DNA from: Panulirus ornatus | Lineage: Eukaryota > Arthropoda > Malacostraca > Decapoda > Palinuridae | Direction of reading: 5' to 3' | Assembly: GCF_036320965.1 (NCBI RefSeq) | Contig: NC_092228.1 | Coordinates: 19,575,469-19,639,468, forward strand | DNA length: 64,000 bases | Part shown: piece after piece, positions 34,388 through 45,495 of the stretch | Position numbering within the stretch: position 1 is the first letter of the stretch | Layout of the letters: each line of letters starts with the position of its first letter | Made by a program: the position numbers and the translations under genes | Notes under the pieces: model-generated | What the model was told of the DNA's origin: nothing | Databases searched by the model: none | What the model saw: only the letters and a program-made list of their open reading frames with translations

Positions 34388-35520
34388 GAAGAGAGGAAAG
34401 TGATTGGTTCTCAGTGAATGTAGGTTTGCGGCAGGGGTGTGTGATGTCTCCATGGTTGTTTAATTTGTTTATGGATGGGGTTGTTAGGGAGGTAAATGCA
34501 AGAGTTTTGGAAAGAGGGGCAAGTATGAAGTCTGTTGGGGATGAGAGAGCTTGGGAAGTGAGTCAGTTGTTGTTCGCTGATGATACAGCGCTGGTGGCTG
34601 ATTCATGTGAGAAACTGCAGAAGCTGGTGACTGAGTTTGGAAAAGTGTGTGGAAGAAGAAAGTTAAGAGTAAATGTGAATAAGAGCAAGGTTATTAGGTA
34701 CAGTAGGGTTGAGGGTCAAGTCAATTGGGAGGTGAGTTTGAATGGAGAAAAACTGGAGGAAGTGAAGTGTTTTAGATATCTGGGAGTGGATCTGGCAGCG
34801 GATGGAACCATGGAAGCGGAAGTGGATCATAGGGTGGGGGAGGGGGCGAAAATCCTGGGGGCCTTGAAGAATGTGTGGAAGTCGAGAACATTATCTCGGA
34901 AAGCAAAAATGGGTATGTTTGAAGGAATAGTGGTTCCAACAATGTTGTATGGTTGCGAGGCGTGGGCTATGGATAGAGTTGTGCGCAGGAGGATGGATGT
35001 GCTGGAAATGAGATGTTTGAGGACAATGTGTGGTGTGAGGTGGTTTGATCGAGTGAGTAACGTAAGGGTAAGAGAGACGTGTGGAAATAAAAAGAGCGTG
35101 GTTGAGAGAGCAGAAGAGGGTGTTTTGAAGTGGTTTGGGCACATGGAGAGGATGAGTGAGGAAAGATTGAGGGAACAAGGAGAAGAGGGAGACCAAATTG
35201 GAGGTGGAAAGATGGAGTGAAAAAGATTTTGTGTGATCGGGGCCTGAACATGCAGGAGGGTGAAAGGAGGGCAAGGAATAGAGTGAATTGGAGCGATGTG
35301 GTATACCGGGGTTGACGTGCTGTCAGTGGATTGAAGCAGGGCATGTGAAGCATCTGGGGTAAACCATGGAAAGCTGTGTAGGTATGTATATTTGCGTGTG
35401 TGGACGTATGTATATACATGTGTATGGGGGGGGGGTTGGGCCATTTCTTTCGTCTGTTTCCTTGCGCTACCTCGCAAACGCGGGAGACAGCGACAAAGTA
35501 TAATAAATAAAAAATAAATA
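34388..35520 (+). mobile_element. Young RTE-like LINE with 12-bp target-site duplication
   Basis: 5'-truncated copy starting at the REESDWFSVNVGLRQG region. It carries the RT FADD box, the C-terminal region, the short-type 3' UTR and an A/T-rich tail (AATAAATAAAAAATAAATA). A deletion of about 28 bp near 35170 removes TKRIYVSEVE and shifts the frame. It interrupts the decayed CR1/Jockey-type element, so it is younger than it. Confidence 0.93.
34414..35220 (+). pseudogene. Truncated RT of the inserted LINE
   Basis: Open from NVGLRQGCVMSPWLF to MSEERLREQGEEG, where the 28-bp deletion diverts the frame. The FADD catalytic box is intact, but motif A is missing because of truncation. Confidence 0.88.
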
Positions 35521-35532
35521 ATATCTTATCAT
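35521..35532 (+). repeat. Target-site duplication, right copy
   Basis: ATATCTTATCAT, identical to 34376-34387. Confidence 0.92.
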
Positions 35533-36800
35533 ACCTTTGCTCTTTTAAGTTTCCTCATTTACTACACAGCAAAATCTGAACATTAAAAGATTACTTTTTA
35601 CAATTGGTATATCATATATAATACTCTCAATATTCATCCTAGTACTGTTTGTGTGAAGATATGATCTAATAATGATGATACATCAAACCATCTCATCCTG
35701 GAATGCTGATATATGAAATTCTCCTGTATGCACTTGAAAAGCACATGTCTCTGTCTCCATTGTCTCCATATCACCACGAGAGTCCAAATTCCCTATGTCT
35801 GTCTCTTTACAGTTGAAATTCCCCATTACTATCATTGAGAAATAGGAGTTTTATAGCTTCATGTACCATACAGACTGATCCTTCATTGTTGTTTATTTCT
35901 TCTGGATCACTACAGATTTTTGGAAGATCACATAAACACCACAATGCATTTCTTCCCTAAAGTTATTTTTCCCATTATGTACTGTCTGAATTAGCATGTT
36001 CCACTGTTTCTTAAAATTCTTGACTATCTTTTATCAAGAGGGAAAATCTTCTTCCTTTGCTTTCTCTTTCCCTCCTTACAATCATTTTACAATCAAGTAC
36101 CTCTCTAGGCAAAACAAGCGAGACCTTATCTTTTAAGTGTGCTTTGTTTCCATGACTCCGACAATATCAGGTGCACTTACCTTTGTATGATTCTTGAATT
36201 CTAGCTCTTTACCATAACTATTAATCCATCACAATTTAGTTACATCACTTTCAGCCTAAACTTTACCTTCTCCTAATACTCCTAGTTTTTTGTTTTCAGA
36301 CTGTACCTTGGCTTCTCTCCCTTTGACTTATCACATTTAATGAATACCCCAATGAATTTTATCTTGTCTTTAAGTTTCATATATCTTTTAAGTACCTCCT
36401 GGACAGAAGACCATATGTCAAGTGTACCCCTAACTGGTCACTGCTTTACAACCTGATTATATTACAAATTCTTCTCATTTCTTCTATCATCAAAATTGCA
36501 TATGGCAATTTTGTAGCCTCCAATACTCTTTTGAATTATTTCTTTCCCCTACTTTCCATATCTAGTGTATGATCTTCTAAACAAAAATAGTGAATGATTT
36601 ACATCTACAGACTTTCTGCTTTACTAATCTTTCTAACTTTGGTGTCAATTTCTGTGACATCTCTCTTTTAGCTAACCAGCACTACTCCTGTATGTCCTGT
36701 GCTTTTCTGAACCTTTCATCAACTAGGCCATAGACTTCTTTCACAGCTCCATCTCTGACAATGCATAGTATTCTTTCTACTGTTTAATAATTTTCCTGTG
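35533..36800 (-). mobile_element. Decayed CR1/Jockey-type LINE, endonuclease part
   Basis: Continuation of 32601-34375. Near 35770-35850 the minus strand reads IVMGNFNCKETDIGNLDSRG, matching the V-x-M-G-D-F-N-x-x-x-I-D-W motif of CR1/Jockey endonucleases. Just upstream is LPKICSDPEEINNNEGS. The rest, out to about 36800, is weak and the outer border is uncertain. Confidence 0.6.
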
Positions 36801-37454
36801 TACCTCTGTTTGCATGATGTTGGGTCTATGTTCCTCTTCATCAATCCTCATGCTGTCAAATAACTGCTGCAATTGCTCCTTCTACAACTATCTGCCTACT
36901 ATTGTCAAGAGATTCTGTTCATGTTGTAGTCCTTTCCTCTAACTAAACAGCTAGCAAAATTGCTCCTTCTGCACCTCCTGACCAATTGCTCAAAATAGAT
37001 TGTGTGTGTTTTAGTGCTTTCCTCTAAGTGAACAGCCTTAGAACATCTAGAACAGACCCATCAGTCCTTGTCTGCATTTGACTTTTTAATGAATCAACTT
37101 TCCTCTGATTATGTATCTCTTGAATCCAATCCATCAACTGAATTTTTTATTCATACTCAATAACCATAATATTTCATAGATTCCTAATTTCCTCTCTCAT
37201 CTCATGACACCTTTCAAGGTCCTTGAATTGATTCATGTTTCCTTAACTCCTCAAATCAACATATGGTGTTGCTTCATAACAGTATCCCATAACATATCCA
37301 AATATTTGTTAAAGACTCCTATTTCATCTCGGTCTCTTTTCCCTTTCTGGTGATCCTGTTAAGATTGATTTATTATGGTACATTTCTGTACTGGAGTCCA
37401 TACCAGAATGTAGTCCAATTAGAAGAAAAACTTTAACACAGAATTTGGCTTTGT

Positions 37455-37514
<60 letters not shown>

Positions 37515-38555
37515 CAATAATGAGGAAAACAAACTAACAATAAAAATATTATTTCATTTTGAAAATTAATCAATACAATTTTACAGTACAATGATGACTA
37601 GATAAGCCATTTACATTTCACGGTAGTACACTACATTCATAAATCAAACACCAGAGATTCTAGATGCCAGAAAGATAACTGTTCAAGAACTCTCACACAT
37701 GAATTCAGTCCTCACAGAATGGAACGAGTTTTTCCCTTAATCTATAATCCTTCTACTTCACAATATATTTAACTCTTGTGATACACAATAGAACTTGCTA
37801 CAAACATTTATTTAAATGGCAATGGTAGCTGAAATTCATTCTGCAATTTCATAATAAAACTGGGTGAAATGTGAAAACGCTTAAATGCCCAAAAAGTAAC
37901 ATACCAAAAGATATTTTCTGTAAAGGTGCATGTGAAGTTATAAGACACTGCAGTCCCTCACTGATAAATGTTATGAAATCTACAGGAGAAGGTGTAATAC
38001 AGCATACCTTTATGTCAGTATATACAATACAGGAATACTATTCAATTTAGTAAAGAAAACATTATCTTGTCATTCATTGGAAGGAAATAGGAAAAGCACC
38101 TGGAATTATACAATGAGAAGCTGTTAGTGAGGCTCAGACTGAGATCCTATAGGGAACAATACCAAATGATCTTGATGAGATGCAAATGATAAGAGGATTA
38201 TTCTTGTTTCATAATAATGACCGAGTCAAACATTACCTGACATTATACTTTTCCACAGTTATATTTACACTACCTGACATGACAATTTTCCACATTTATA
38301 TTCTAATTAGGAAGATGGTTATACATGAACTGATCTAAAGCTCCTGAAAATAATACATTTTAGAAAGCTTTGGATGCATTGCTGTGTTGCTTTCATAACT
38401 GTCTATTTTGTTCAAAGTATCACATGTTTTAATGCATACTTTTTCTGAGCAACTTAGTAAGACACTATGGCATGCAAATCCTTTTGTTTGCAAAAACAAA
38501 GAAACAAATATGTTCTTAAGATGTCAATTTGAGGAAGCAATGTGCAATCTGATGA
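36801..38555. other. No gene recognised; contains a (GT)n run
   Basis: AT-rich DNA with no supported ORF. The only clear structure is the (GT)n run. Confidence 0.5.
37458..37512. repeat. (GT)n microsatellite
   Basis: About 54 bp of uninterrupted GT repeats. Confidence 0.95.
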
Positions 38556-38559
38556 CTAT

Positions 38560-39905
38560 GAGAAAGTCCATCTATCTATCTTTATCTCTGACACTTGTTC
38601 CCTATGGGAACTCACATTGAAGGGGGACCACAGCAAGTCTCTACTTATCCCTGTCCTTACATGCCTCCCTCACACACACCATTCCATGCATTCTTCCACC
38701 ATTTCTCTCCCTCCAGTATTCCTCCACTCTATTTGCCATGTCACAGGTGGTCTTCCTCTCACACCAACCCTTTTAATTGTACTATCATACACTCTCCTTG
38801 TGAACTCCCACTCTTGCACTCTTTCCGCATGCCCAAACCACCTCAGAGTATTACATTTCACCCATTCTACCACTCCACAATTCATTCCCTATGCATTCCA
38901 TGTCATACCACATCTCTCATACACCCCTTCATTTCCTTCTTCATTCCATCTAGTCACACCACATGCTCTTCTCAAACAGCTCATTTTCACAGCCTAGATT
39001 CTTGACCACTGTAACTCATTCCATGTCCATTTCTTGGCTGCATAGGTCAGGGTTGGGAGGACTATGCTGTCCCTTAATCCTTTCCTCACTTTCATCTTAC
39101 ACCTCTACCCTTCACTATTCTATTATGGGATCCCAATGACTCTTCTACCCTGTACTGCTCTCTCCCTTATCTCTCCTTCCATATCACCAAACTTACACAA
39201 GACTGCTCCTAAATACTTCAATTCTCTCACTTCTTCCAGTCTTTCTCCCCCAATATCCAAAGCACAATTCAATACACTTTCTTCTTTCACTCTATATTGT
39301 TTTACAAAATCTATACTTTCACTTCTACTGAGCAATCTACCATATACATTTTTCTTTGCTTTCACGGCATTTCTAATCTCTTCTGTCAACTATGTACTGC
39401 CCTTTTTATTCCTATATCTCATGACCTTGTATCCAACTAATAATTCTACAACATTTAATAGTATTTCTCTAAACATTTTAAATGCCTCATTCACACATGA
39501 CTGCATCTCTACATTCACTGCACTTCCATCTAAGCTTTAAGTTACCTTCCTTTCATACTCCCTCCTGCATTTTTCCTGATTCATTTCACTTGCCAACACT
39601 TTCCCATCTCTATTCTTCCTTACATCATACCTCCACTTCTCCCTGATCCTCATCCCCACAAGGACTGCTTAAAGGTCAGAGTCTCCAAAGGATCCTCTCA
39701 CAACTCTAGCATCTAGCATGACCCTTTTCAAAAAATCTTTCATTCACTGCCACAAAGTCAATCAAAGCCTTTTGCTCTTCTCTTCCATCATTTTTCATCC
39801 ATATATATCTATGGATCATCTTGTGCTGAAAAACGGTGTTTGCAAGGAATAAACTCTCTGCACAAATATCCACATGATAACTTTCATTCTCATTTACCAA
39901 CTAAC
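38560..39905 (-). mobile_element. Decayed LINE of a related RTE-like family, internally deleted
   Basis: Minus-strand pieces in order: endonuclease at 39706-39900 (NTVFQHKMIHRYIWMKNDGR ... ALIDFVAVNERF), a linker and post-catalytic RT at 39123-39389 (IGGERLEEVRELKYLGAVL), and the ORF end at 38670-38885 (LRWFGHAERVQEWEFTRRVY ... VRGRPPVTW). The RT core with the FADD box is missing. It is related to, but clearly different from, the dominant family. Its 3' end (38560-38640) shares sequence with the dispersed repeat at 63865-64000. Confidence 0.75.
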
Positions 39906-40029
39906 TCACCAATTTCATCACATCCCACTTTCACATTCATATCATGCAATACAAGCAATAAAGCCAGATGCCAGTACGGGATAAATTTACTCTGTAAGTT
40001 CCTAACAGTTTATTACTGCCCTTAAAGTT

Positions 40030-40775
40030 TGTACATGTTGATAGTATAAGTCAGAGTTTGTGAGGTGGCACCATGGACATTCACTGATTTAATGAATGGG
40101 ACATTGTGTGAGATGAGAGCAAAGCAGGGTTACTTTGGCATGGAGAAACAAATTGGAAGTTGCTGCATTATAAGCTAAATCAGAGTAAGAGATGGATAAA
40201 CTGGTGGGCCACTTTGATAATGAGCACGTGAAGAAAATGCTGATAGTGAACGAATAAAAGTAAAATGTTAGTTTTTGAAGGGATGGGAAATCAGATTGTA
40301 AAATCAGTTTACATAATGAAAAACTGGAAATTGTGGATGATTTTACATGTTTGGGAGTAAAGTTTAGAAAAGCAGTTGTGGGAAAGTTGAAGTTCACAAG
40401 AAAGTCATGCAAAGGCAAAAAATTGGGGGTGCACTGAAACCTATGGTGAAGAGAAAATTTAAGTAGTGTGCATGGAGTACATGTCCCAGTGCTGATGTAT
40501 GGAAGCAGCTCAGGTGTATATATGTCAGTATGTCTGTAGAAAACAATAAGAAAAGGTGTGGAGAATTTGCACAGTATAATTGGAGTTAGGGAAATAAACA
40601 ATAACAAGAGGTTATGCAGTGTGAAGTCAAATGTGCGTAGATGAAATTCTTTTAGGTTGGTAAGGTCATGCAGAATGCATGGCTAAGGACAGATTGGTCA
40701 AAAATAAGAGTGCAGTAGGAAATACAAAGGAAGAAAGGAATGAGGGAGGTAGACCACACAAGAGATGGATGGATG
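40030..40775 (+). mobile_element. Decayed RTE-like RT remnant
   Basis: Plus-strand translation includes LHNEKLEIVDDFTCLGVKF, matching the L-N-G-E-x-L-E-x-V-x-x-F-x-Y-L-G-V region of RTE-like RTs. This is followed by KVMQRQKIGGALKPMVKRKF and a decayed ORF end. Multiple stops. Its right end runs into the 43-bp satellite. Confidence 0.6.
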
Positions 40776-40776
40776 T

Positions 40777-42703
40777 AATGAAAAGTGAAGCACAGGATAT
40801 ATATCTTATAAAGAGTAGTAATGAAAGGTGAAGCACGAGCTAAACACCTAATGCAGTGTAATTCAGAAAGATAAAGCACTGGCTAGATGTCTAAGGCAGT
40901 GTATTTTTGAAAGGCGAAGCACTGGCTAAATATCTAATGTAGGGAAGTTATGAAAAGTGAAGCACAGGATATATATCTTATAAAGAGTAGTAATGAAAGG
41001 TGAAGCACGAGCTAAACACCTAATGCAGGATAGTTATAAAAGGTGAAGCACTGGCTAAATATCTAATGTAGGGAAGTTATGAAAAGTGAAGCACAGGATA
41101 TATATCTTATAAAGAGTAGTAATGAAAGGTGAAGCACGAGCTAAACACCTAATGCAGGATAGTTATAAAAGGTGAAGCACTGGCTAAATATCTAATGTAG
41201 GGAAGTTATGAAAGGTGAAGCACGAGCTAAACACCTAATGCAGGATAGTTATAAAAGGTGAAGCACTGGCTAAATATCTAATGTAGGGAAGTTATGAAAG
41301 GTGAAGCACGAGCTAAACACCTAATGCAGGATAGTTATAAAAGGTGAAGCACTGGCTAAATATCTAATGTAGGGAAGTTATGAAAGGTGAAGCACGAGCT
41401 AAACACCTAATGCAGTGTAATTCAGAAAGATAAAGCACTGGCTAGATGTCTAAGGCAGTGTATTTTTGAAAGGCGAAGCACTGGCTAAATATCTAATGTA
41501 GGGAAGTTATGAAAAGTGAAGCACAGGATATATATCTTATAAAGAGTAGTAATGAAAGGTGAAGCACGAGCTAAACACCTAATGCAGGATAGTTATAAAA
41601 GGTGAAGCACTGGCTAAATATCTAATGTAGGGAAGTTATGAAAAGTGAAGCACAGGATATATATCTTATAAAGAGTAGTAATGAAAGGTGAAGCACGAGC
41701 TAAACACCTAATGCAGTGTAATTCAGAAAGATAAAGCACTGGCTAGATGTCTAAGGCAGTGTATTTTTGAAAGGCGAAGCACTGGCTAAATATCTAATGT
41801 AGGGAAGTTATGAAAAGTGAAGCACAGGATATATATCTTATAAAGAGTAGTAATGAAAGGTGAAGCACGAGCTAAACACCTAATGCAGGATAGTTATAAA
41901 AGGTGAAGCACTGGCTAAATATCTAATGTAGGGAAGTTATGAAAGGTGAAGCACGAGCTAAACACCTAATGCAGGATAGTTATAAAAGGTGAAGCACTGG
42001 CTAAATATCTAATGTAGGGAAGTTATGAAAGGTGAAGCACGAGCTAAACACCTAATGCAGGATAGTTATAAAAGGTGAAGCACTGGCTAAATATCTAATG
42101 TAGGGAAGTTATGAAAGGTGAAGCACGAGCTAAACACCTAATGCAGGATAGTTATAAAAGGTGAAGCACTGGCTAAATATCTAATGTAGGGAAGTTATGA
42201 AAAGTGAAGCACAGGATATATATCTTATAAAGAGTAGTAATGAAAGGTGAAGCACGAGCTAAACACCTAATGCAGTGTAATTCAGAAAGATAAAGCACTG
42301 GCTAGATGTCTAAGGCAGTGTATTTTTGAAAGGCGAAGCACTGGCTAAATATCTAATGTAGGGAAGTTATGAAAGGTGAAGCACGAGCTAAACACCTAAT
42401 GCAGGATAGTTATAAAAGGTGAAGCACTGGCTAAATATCTAATGTAGGGAAGTTATGAAAGGTGAAGCACGAGCTAAACACCTAATGCAGGATAGTTATA
42501 AAAGGTGAAGCACTGGCTAAATATCTAATGTAGGGAAGTTATGAAAAGTGAAGCACAGGATATATATCTTATAAAGAGTAGTAATGAAAGGTGAAGCACG
42601 AGCTAAACACCTAATGCAGTGTAATTCAGAAAGATAAAGCACTGGCTAGATGTCTAAGGCAGTGTATTTTTGAAAGGCGAAGCACTGGCTAAATACCTAA
42701 TGC
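40777..42703 (+). repeat. 43-bp satellite array with several monomer types
   Basis: About 45 head-to-tail monomers of 43 bp, sharing the core GAAAGGTGAAGCAC...GCTAAA...CTAATG. At least six types recur, for example one with GAAGCACAGGATATATATC, one with GAAGCACGAGCTAAACACC, and one with ATAAAGCACTGGCTAGATG. Types follow each other in repeated blocks rather than at random (higher-order pattern). Copies of the same type are nearly identical, which points to recent homogenisation. No ORF. Confidence 0.95.
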
Positions 42704-43033
42704 AGTATACAGGATATCCTGGTTAACATCAGGGTTGCATTCCTGGAAATGGGGAAATCACTGAGTGAACTGATTTTTCCCATACAAACTCATGTAAAAA
42801 GCCTTAACAGTTATATTTCTTTGAGCCAAACTTGGGAAGGTGTTCAATAATGAACAAAATAAAGTAATAACCAGCAAAGTATACAGCAGCACATGTAAAT
42901 ACATATAAATATTTTAATGTTAAAACACTGTACAGCATAAATCTCAGGAAAAGTGATCCTAAAAAGGGCTTAAAGAAGTGGACCAAGGTGGAGGGATGAG
43001 TGGTGGAGTTAGGTAGACAAAGTGAAAAGTAAA
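42704..43033. repeat. Satellite-flanking segment, copy 1
   Basis: About 330 bp beginning TATACAGGATATCCTGG; its first 260 bp recur at 43634-43895. The last part (from GATCCTAAAAAGGGCTTAAA) also recurs at 43373-43445 next to another satellite block. Confidence 0.88.
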
Positions 43034-43200
43034 ACACCTAATGCAGGATAGTTATAAAAGGTGAAGCACAGGCTACATATCTAATGAAGGGAAGTTATGA
43101 AAAGTGAAGCACAGGATATATATCTTATAAAGAGTAGTAATGAAAGGTGAAGCACTAGATATCTACCTAATGCAGGGTAGTTATGAAAGGTGAAGCATAA
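43034..43200 (+). repeat. 43-bp satellite, short block
   Basis: About four monomers of the same family as 40777-42703, with more divergence. Confidence 0.88.
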
Positions 43201-43340
43201 GCTTGTGAGTGTTCAAACTACAAAGGCATAAATTTGCTGAGTATTCCTGTGAAATTATATGGGAGGGTATTGACTGAGAGGGTGAAGGTATGTGTAGAGC
43301 ATCAGGCTGGGGAAGTGCAGTGTAGTTTTAGGATTTGTAT
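43201..43340 (+). mobile_element. Small RTE-like RT fragment between satellite blocks
   Basis: Plus-strand match to the CSNYRGISLLSIPGKLYGR region with changes (SVQTTKA-like frame). The DNA GAGTATTCCTGTGAAATTAT corresponds to the usual GAGTATTCCTGGTAAATTAT. About 140 bp, no tail. Confidence 0.7.
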
Positions 43341-43444
43341 TCTTTTTTAATGAAAAGCATAAATATGAAAAATCCTAAAAAGGGCTTAAAGAAGTGGACC
43401 AAGGTGGAGGGATGAGTGGTGGAGTTAGGTAGACAAAGTGAAAA

Positions 43445-43633
43445 GTAAAACACCTAATGCAGGATAGTTATAAAAGGTGAAGCACTGGCTAAATATCTAA
43501 TGTAGGGAAGTTATGAAAGGTGAAGCACGAGCTAAACACCTAATGCAGTGTAATTCAGAAAGATAAAGCACTGGCTAGATGTCTAAGGCAGTGTATTTTT
43601 GAAAGGCGAAGCACTGGCTAAATACCTAATGCA
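43445..43633 (+). repeat. 43-bp satellite, short block
   Basis: Four to five monomers, types as in the main array, ending just before the second flanking segment. Confidence 0.88.
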
Positions 43634-43895
43634 GTATACAGGGATATCCTGGTTAACATCAGGGTTGCATTCCTGGAAATGGGGAAATCACTGAGTGAAC
43701 TGATTTTTCCCATACAAACTCATGTAAAAAGCCTTAACAGTTATATTTCTTTGAGCCAAACTTGGGAAGGTGTTCAATAATGAACAAAATAAAGTAATAA
43801 CCAGCAAAGTATACAGCAGCACATGTAAATACATATAAATATTTTAATGTTAAAACACTGTACAGCATAAATCTCAGGAAAAGTGATCCTAAAAA
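43634..43895. repeat. Satellite-flanking segment, copy 2
   Basis: Near-identical copy of 42704-42965, differing by one extra G at the start (ACAGGGATATCC). It diverges after GATCCTAAAAAGGGCT. Confidence 0.88.
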
Positions 43896-44186
43896 GGGCT
43901 AACAGAAATGGAGTGAGGCAGAGGGATGAGTGGCAGAGTTAGGCAAAATGGCAGGACCATCAGTGGATGAAACTACAAATGAAAGTGTAATCTAGTTTGT
44001 TGACCCCATTTTTGGGCTCTATCATCACCAGTCAGACAGAACAAGAAATCTGTACTACAGTATTTATGGAATCTTTTACAAAGACTTAGATACAAGCCTA
44101 AACCACTTTGAAGGGTATGTCCTTGACCGTGTATGACCTTGTCCCTGAGACATTAAGGATGTTGAATATGGCTATGAAATGTGAAT
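43896..44186. other. No gene recognised
   Basis: About 290 bp of non-repeat sequence between the satellite region and the (AAT)n run. Confidence 0.4.
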
Positions 44187-44187
44187 C

Positions 44188-44189
<2 letters not shown>

Positions 44190-44234
<45 letters not shown>

Positions 44235-44263
44235 TAATAAAAATAATAATAATAATAATAATA
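44190..44263. repeat. (AAT)n microsatellite
   Basis: About 74 bp of AAT repeats with single interruptions, probably the tail of the minus-strand LINE remnant that follows. Confidence 0.93.
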
Positions 44264-44500
44264 TCTTTGTTTTATCATACTTGATTGCCGTTTCCCACGT
44301 CAGTGAGGTAGTGCCAGGAAACAGGCAAAGAATGGCCCATCCACTCATATACACACATATATACATGCATAAATGCCAATACATGCACATATACACAAGT
44401 ATACATATCAACAAATACAGAGACATATACATATATAAACACATGTACATATTCATTCCTGTTTGCCTTCATCCATTTCTAGGGCTAACCCGCCCCACAG
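44264..44500 (-). mobile_element. Old LINE 3' UTR remnant
   Basis: Minus-strand 3' end with terminal motif (TTGATTGCCGTTTCCCACG, GTGAGGTAGTGCCAGG), the GGCAAAGAATGGCC block and the ATACACATAT-rich middle, ending near CGCCCCACAG. It meets the next element 5' end to 5' end. Confidence 0.7.
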
Positions 44501-44504
44501 GAAG

Positions 44505-45035
44505 AATATGGTTGAGATAGCTGAAAAGAACATGGTAAAATGGTTTGGACATATGGAGAGCATGAGCTGAGGCTGGGCTGACAAAAAGGATATATGAGAA
44601 GTGGAGGGTTTGAACCTATAGAGAGAGAGCTGAGGATGGGTTAACAAAGAGGATATATCAGAAGTGGAGGATACGAGCAGAAAGGGGAGGACCAAACTGG
44701 AAATGGAAGGATGGAATGAAAAAGATTTTGAGCGCATGGGGTTTCAACATGCAAGAAGGTGAAAGACGTGCGCAGGATAGAGTGAAGTGGAGTGGTGAGA
44801 TATGCAGGGGATGACATGTCAATGGACTGCATCAGTGCATATGAAGCATTCTGGGCAATCCTTGGAAAGCTCTCTGGGGCCTGGTTGTGGATATGAGGTT
44901 GTGGTTCTGGTGCATTACTCATGACAGCTTGAGAATGGATGGGAGAGAATGAGGTCTTTTCTATTTCTGTTCTTAGCAATGCCTTGCTAATGTAAGAAAT
45001 GGCAAAAAAGTTTGAAAAAATAATAGCAGTAGGAG
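44505..45035 (+). mobile_element. Old RTE-like LINE 3' fragment, SINE-like tail type
   Basis: Plus-strand ORF end (MVKWFGHMESMS-like, decayed) and 3' UTR. The terminal motif is GTTCTTAGCAATGCCTTGC then TAATGTAAGAAATGGCAAAA and TTTGAAAAAATAATA, which resembles the tail of the SINE-like element at 13606-13860 more than the young LINE tail. A duplicated stretch (ATATATGAGAAGTGGAGG / ATATATCAGAAGTGGAGG) lies at 44589 and 44651. Confidence 0.7.
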
Positions 45036-45039
45036 CAGC

Positions 45040-45065
45040 AATAATTATAATAATAATAATAATTT
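45040..45065. repeat. Short (AAT)n run
   Basis: About 26 bp of AAT-type repeats forming the tail of the next minus-strand LINE. Confidence 0.8.
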
Positions 45066-45311
45066 ATATTTATTTATTTATTTTTATTTTGCTTTGTTGC
45101 TGTCTCCCGTGTTTGCGAGGTAGCGCAAGGAAACAGACGAAAGAAATGGCCCAACCCACCCCCATACACAATGTATGTACATACACGTCCACACACGCAA
45201 ATATACATACCTATACATCTCAATGTACACATATATATACACACACAGACACAAACATATACACCCATGCACACAATTCACACTGTCTGCCTTTATTCAT
45301 TCCCATCGCCA

Positions 45312-45360
45312 CCTCGCCACACATGGAATACCATCCCCCTCCCCCCTCATGTGTGCGAGG
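45312..45360 (-). other. 3' UTR stem-loop of the long-UTR LINE (best example)
   Basis: Arms 45312-45325 and 45348-45360 pair as CCTCGC/GCGAGG and ACACATG/CATGTGT with a single bulged C, around a pyrimidine-rich loop of 22 nt (G-rich in the LINE RNA). The GCGAGGTAGC block that recurs in the LINE tail lies at its edge. Confidence 0.75.
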
Positions 45361-45495
45361 TAGCACTAAGAAAAGACAAAAAAGGCCCCATTCGTTCACA
45401 CTCAGTCTCTAGCTGTCATTCAATAATGCACCGAAACCACAGCTCCCTTTCCACATCCAGGCCCCACACACTTTGCATGGTTTACCCCAGACGCT

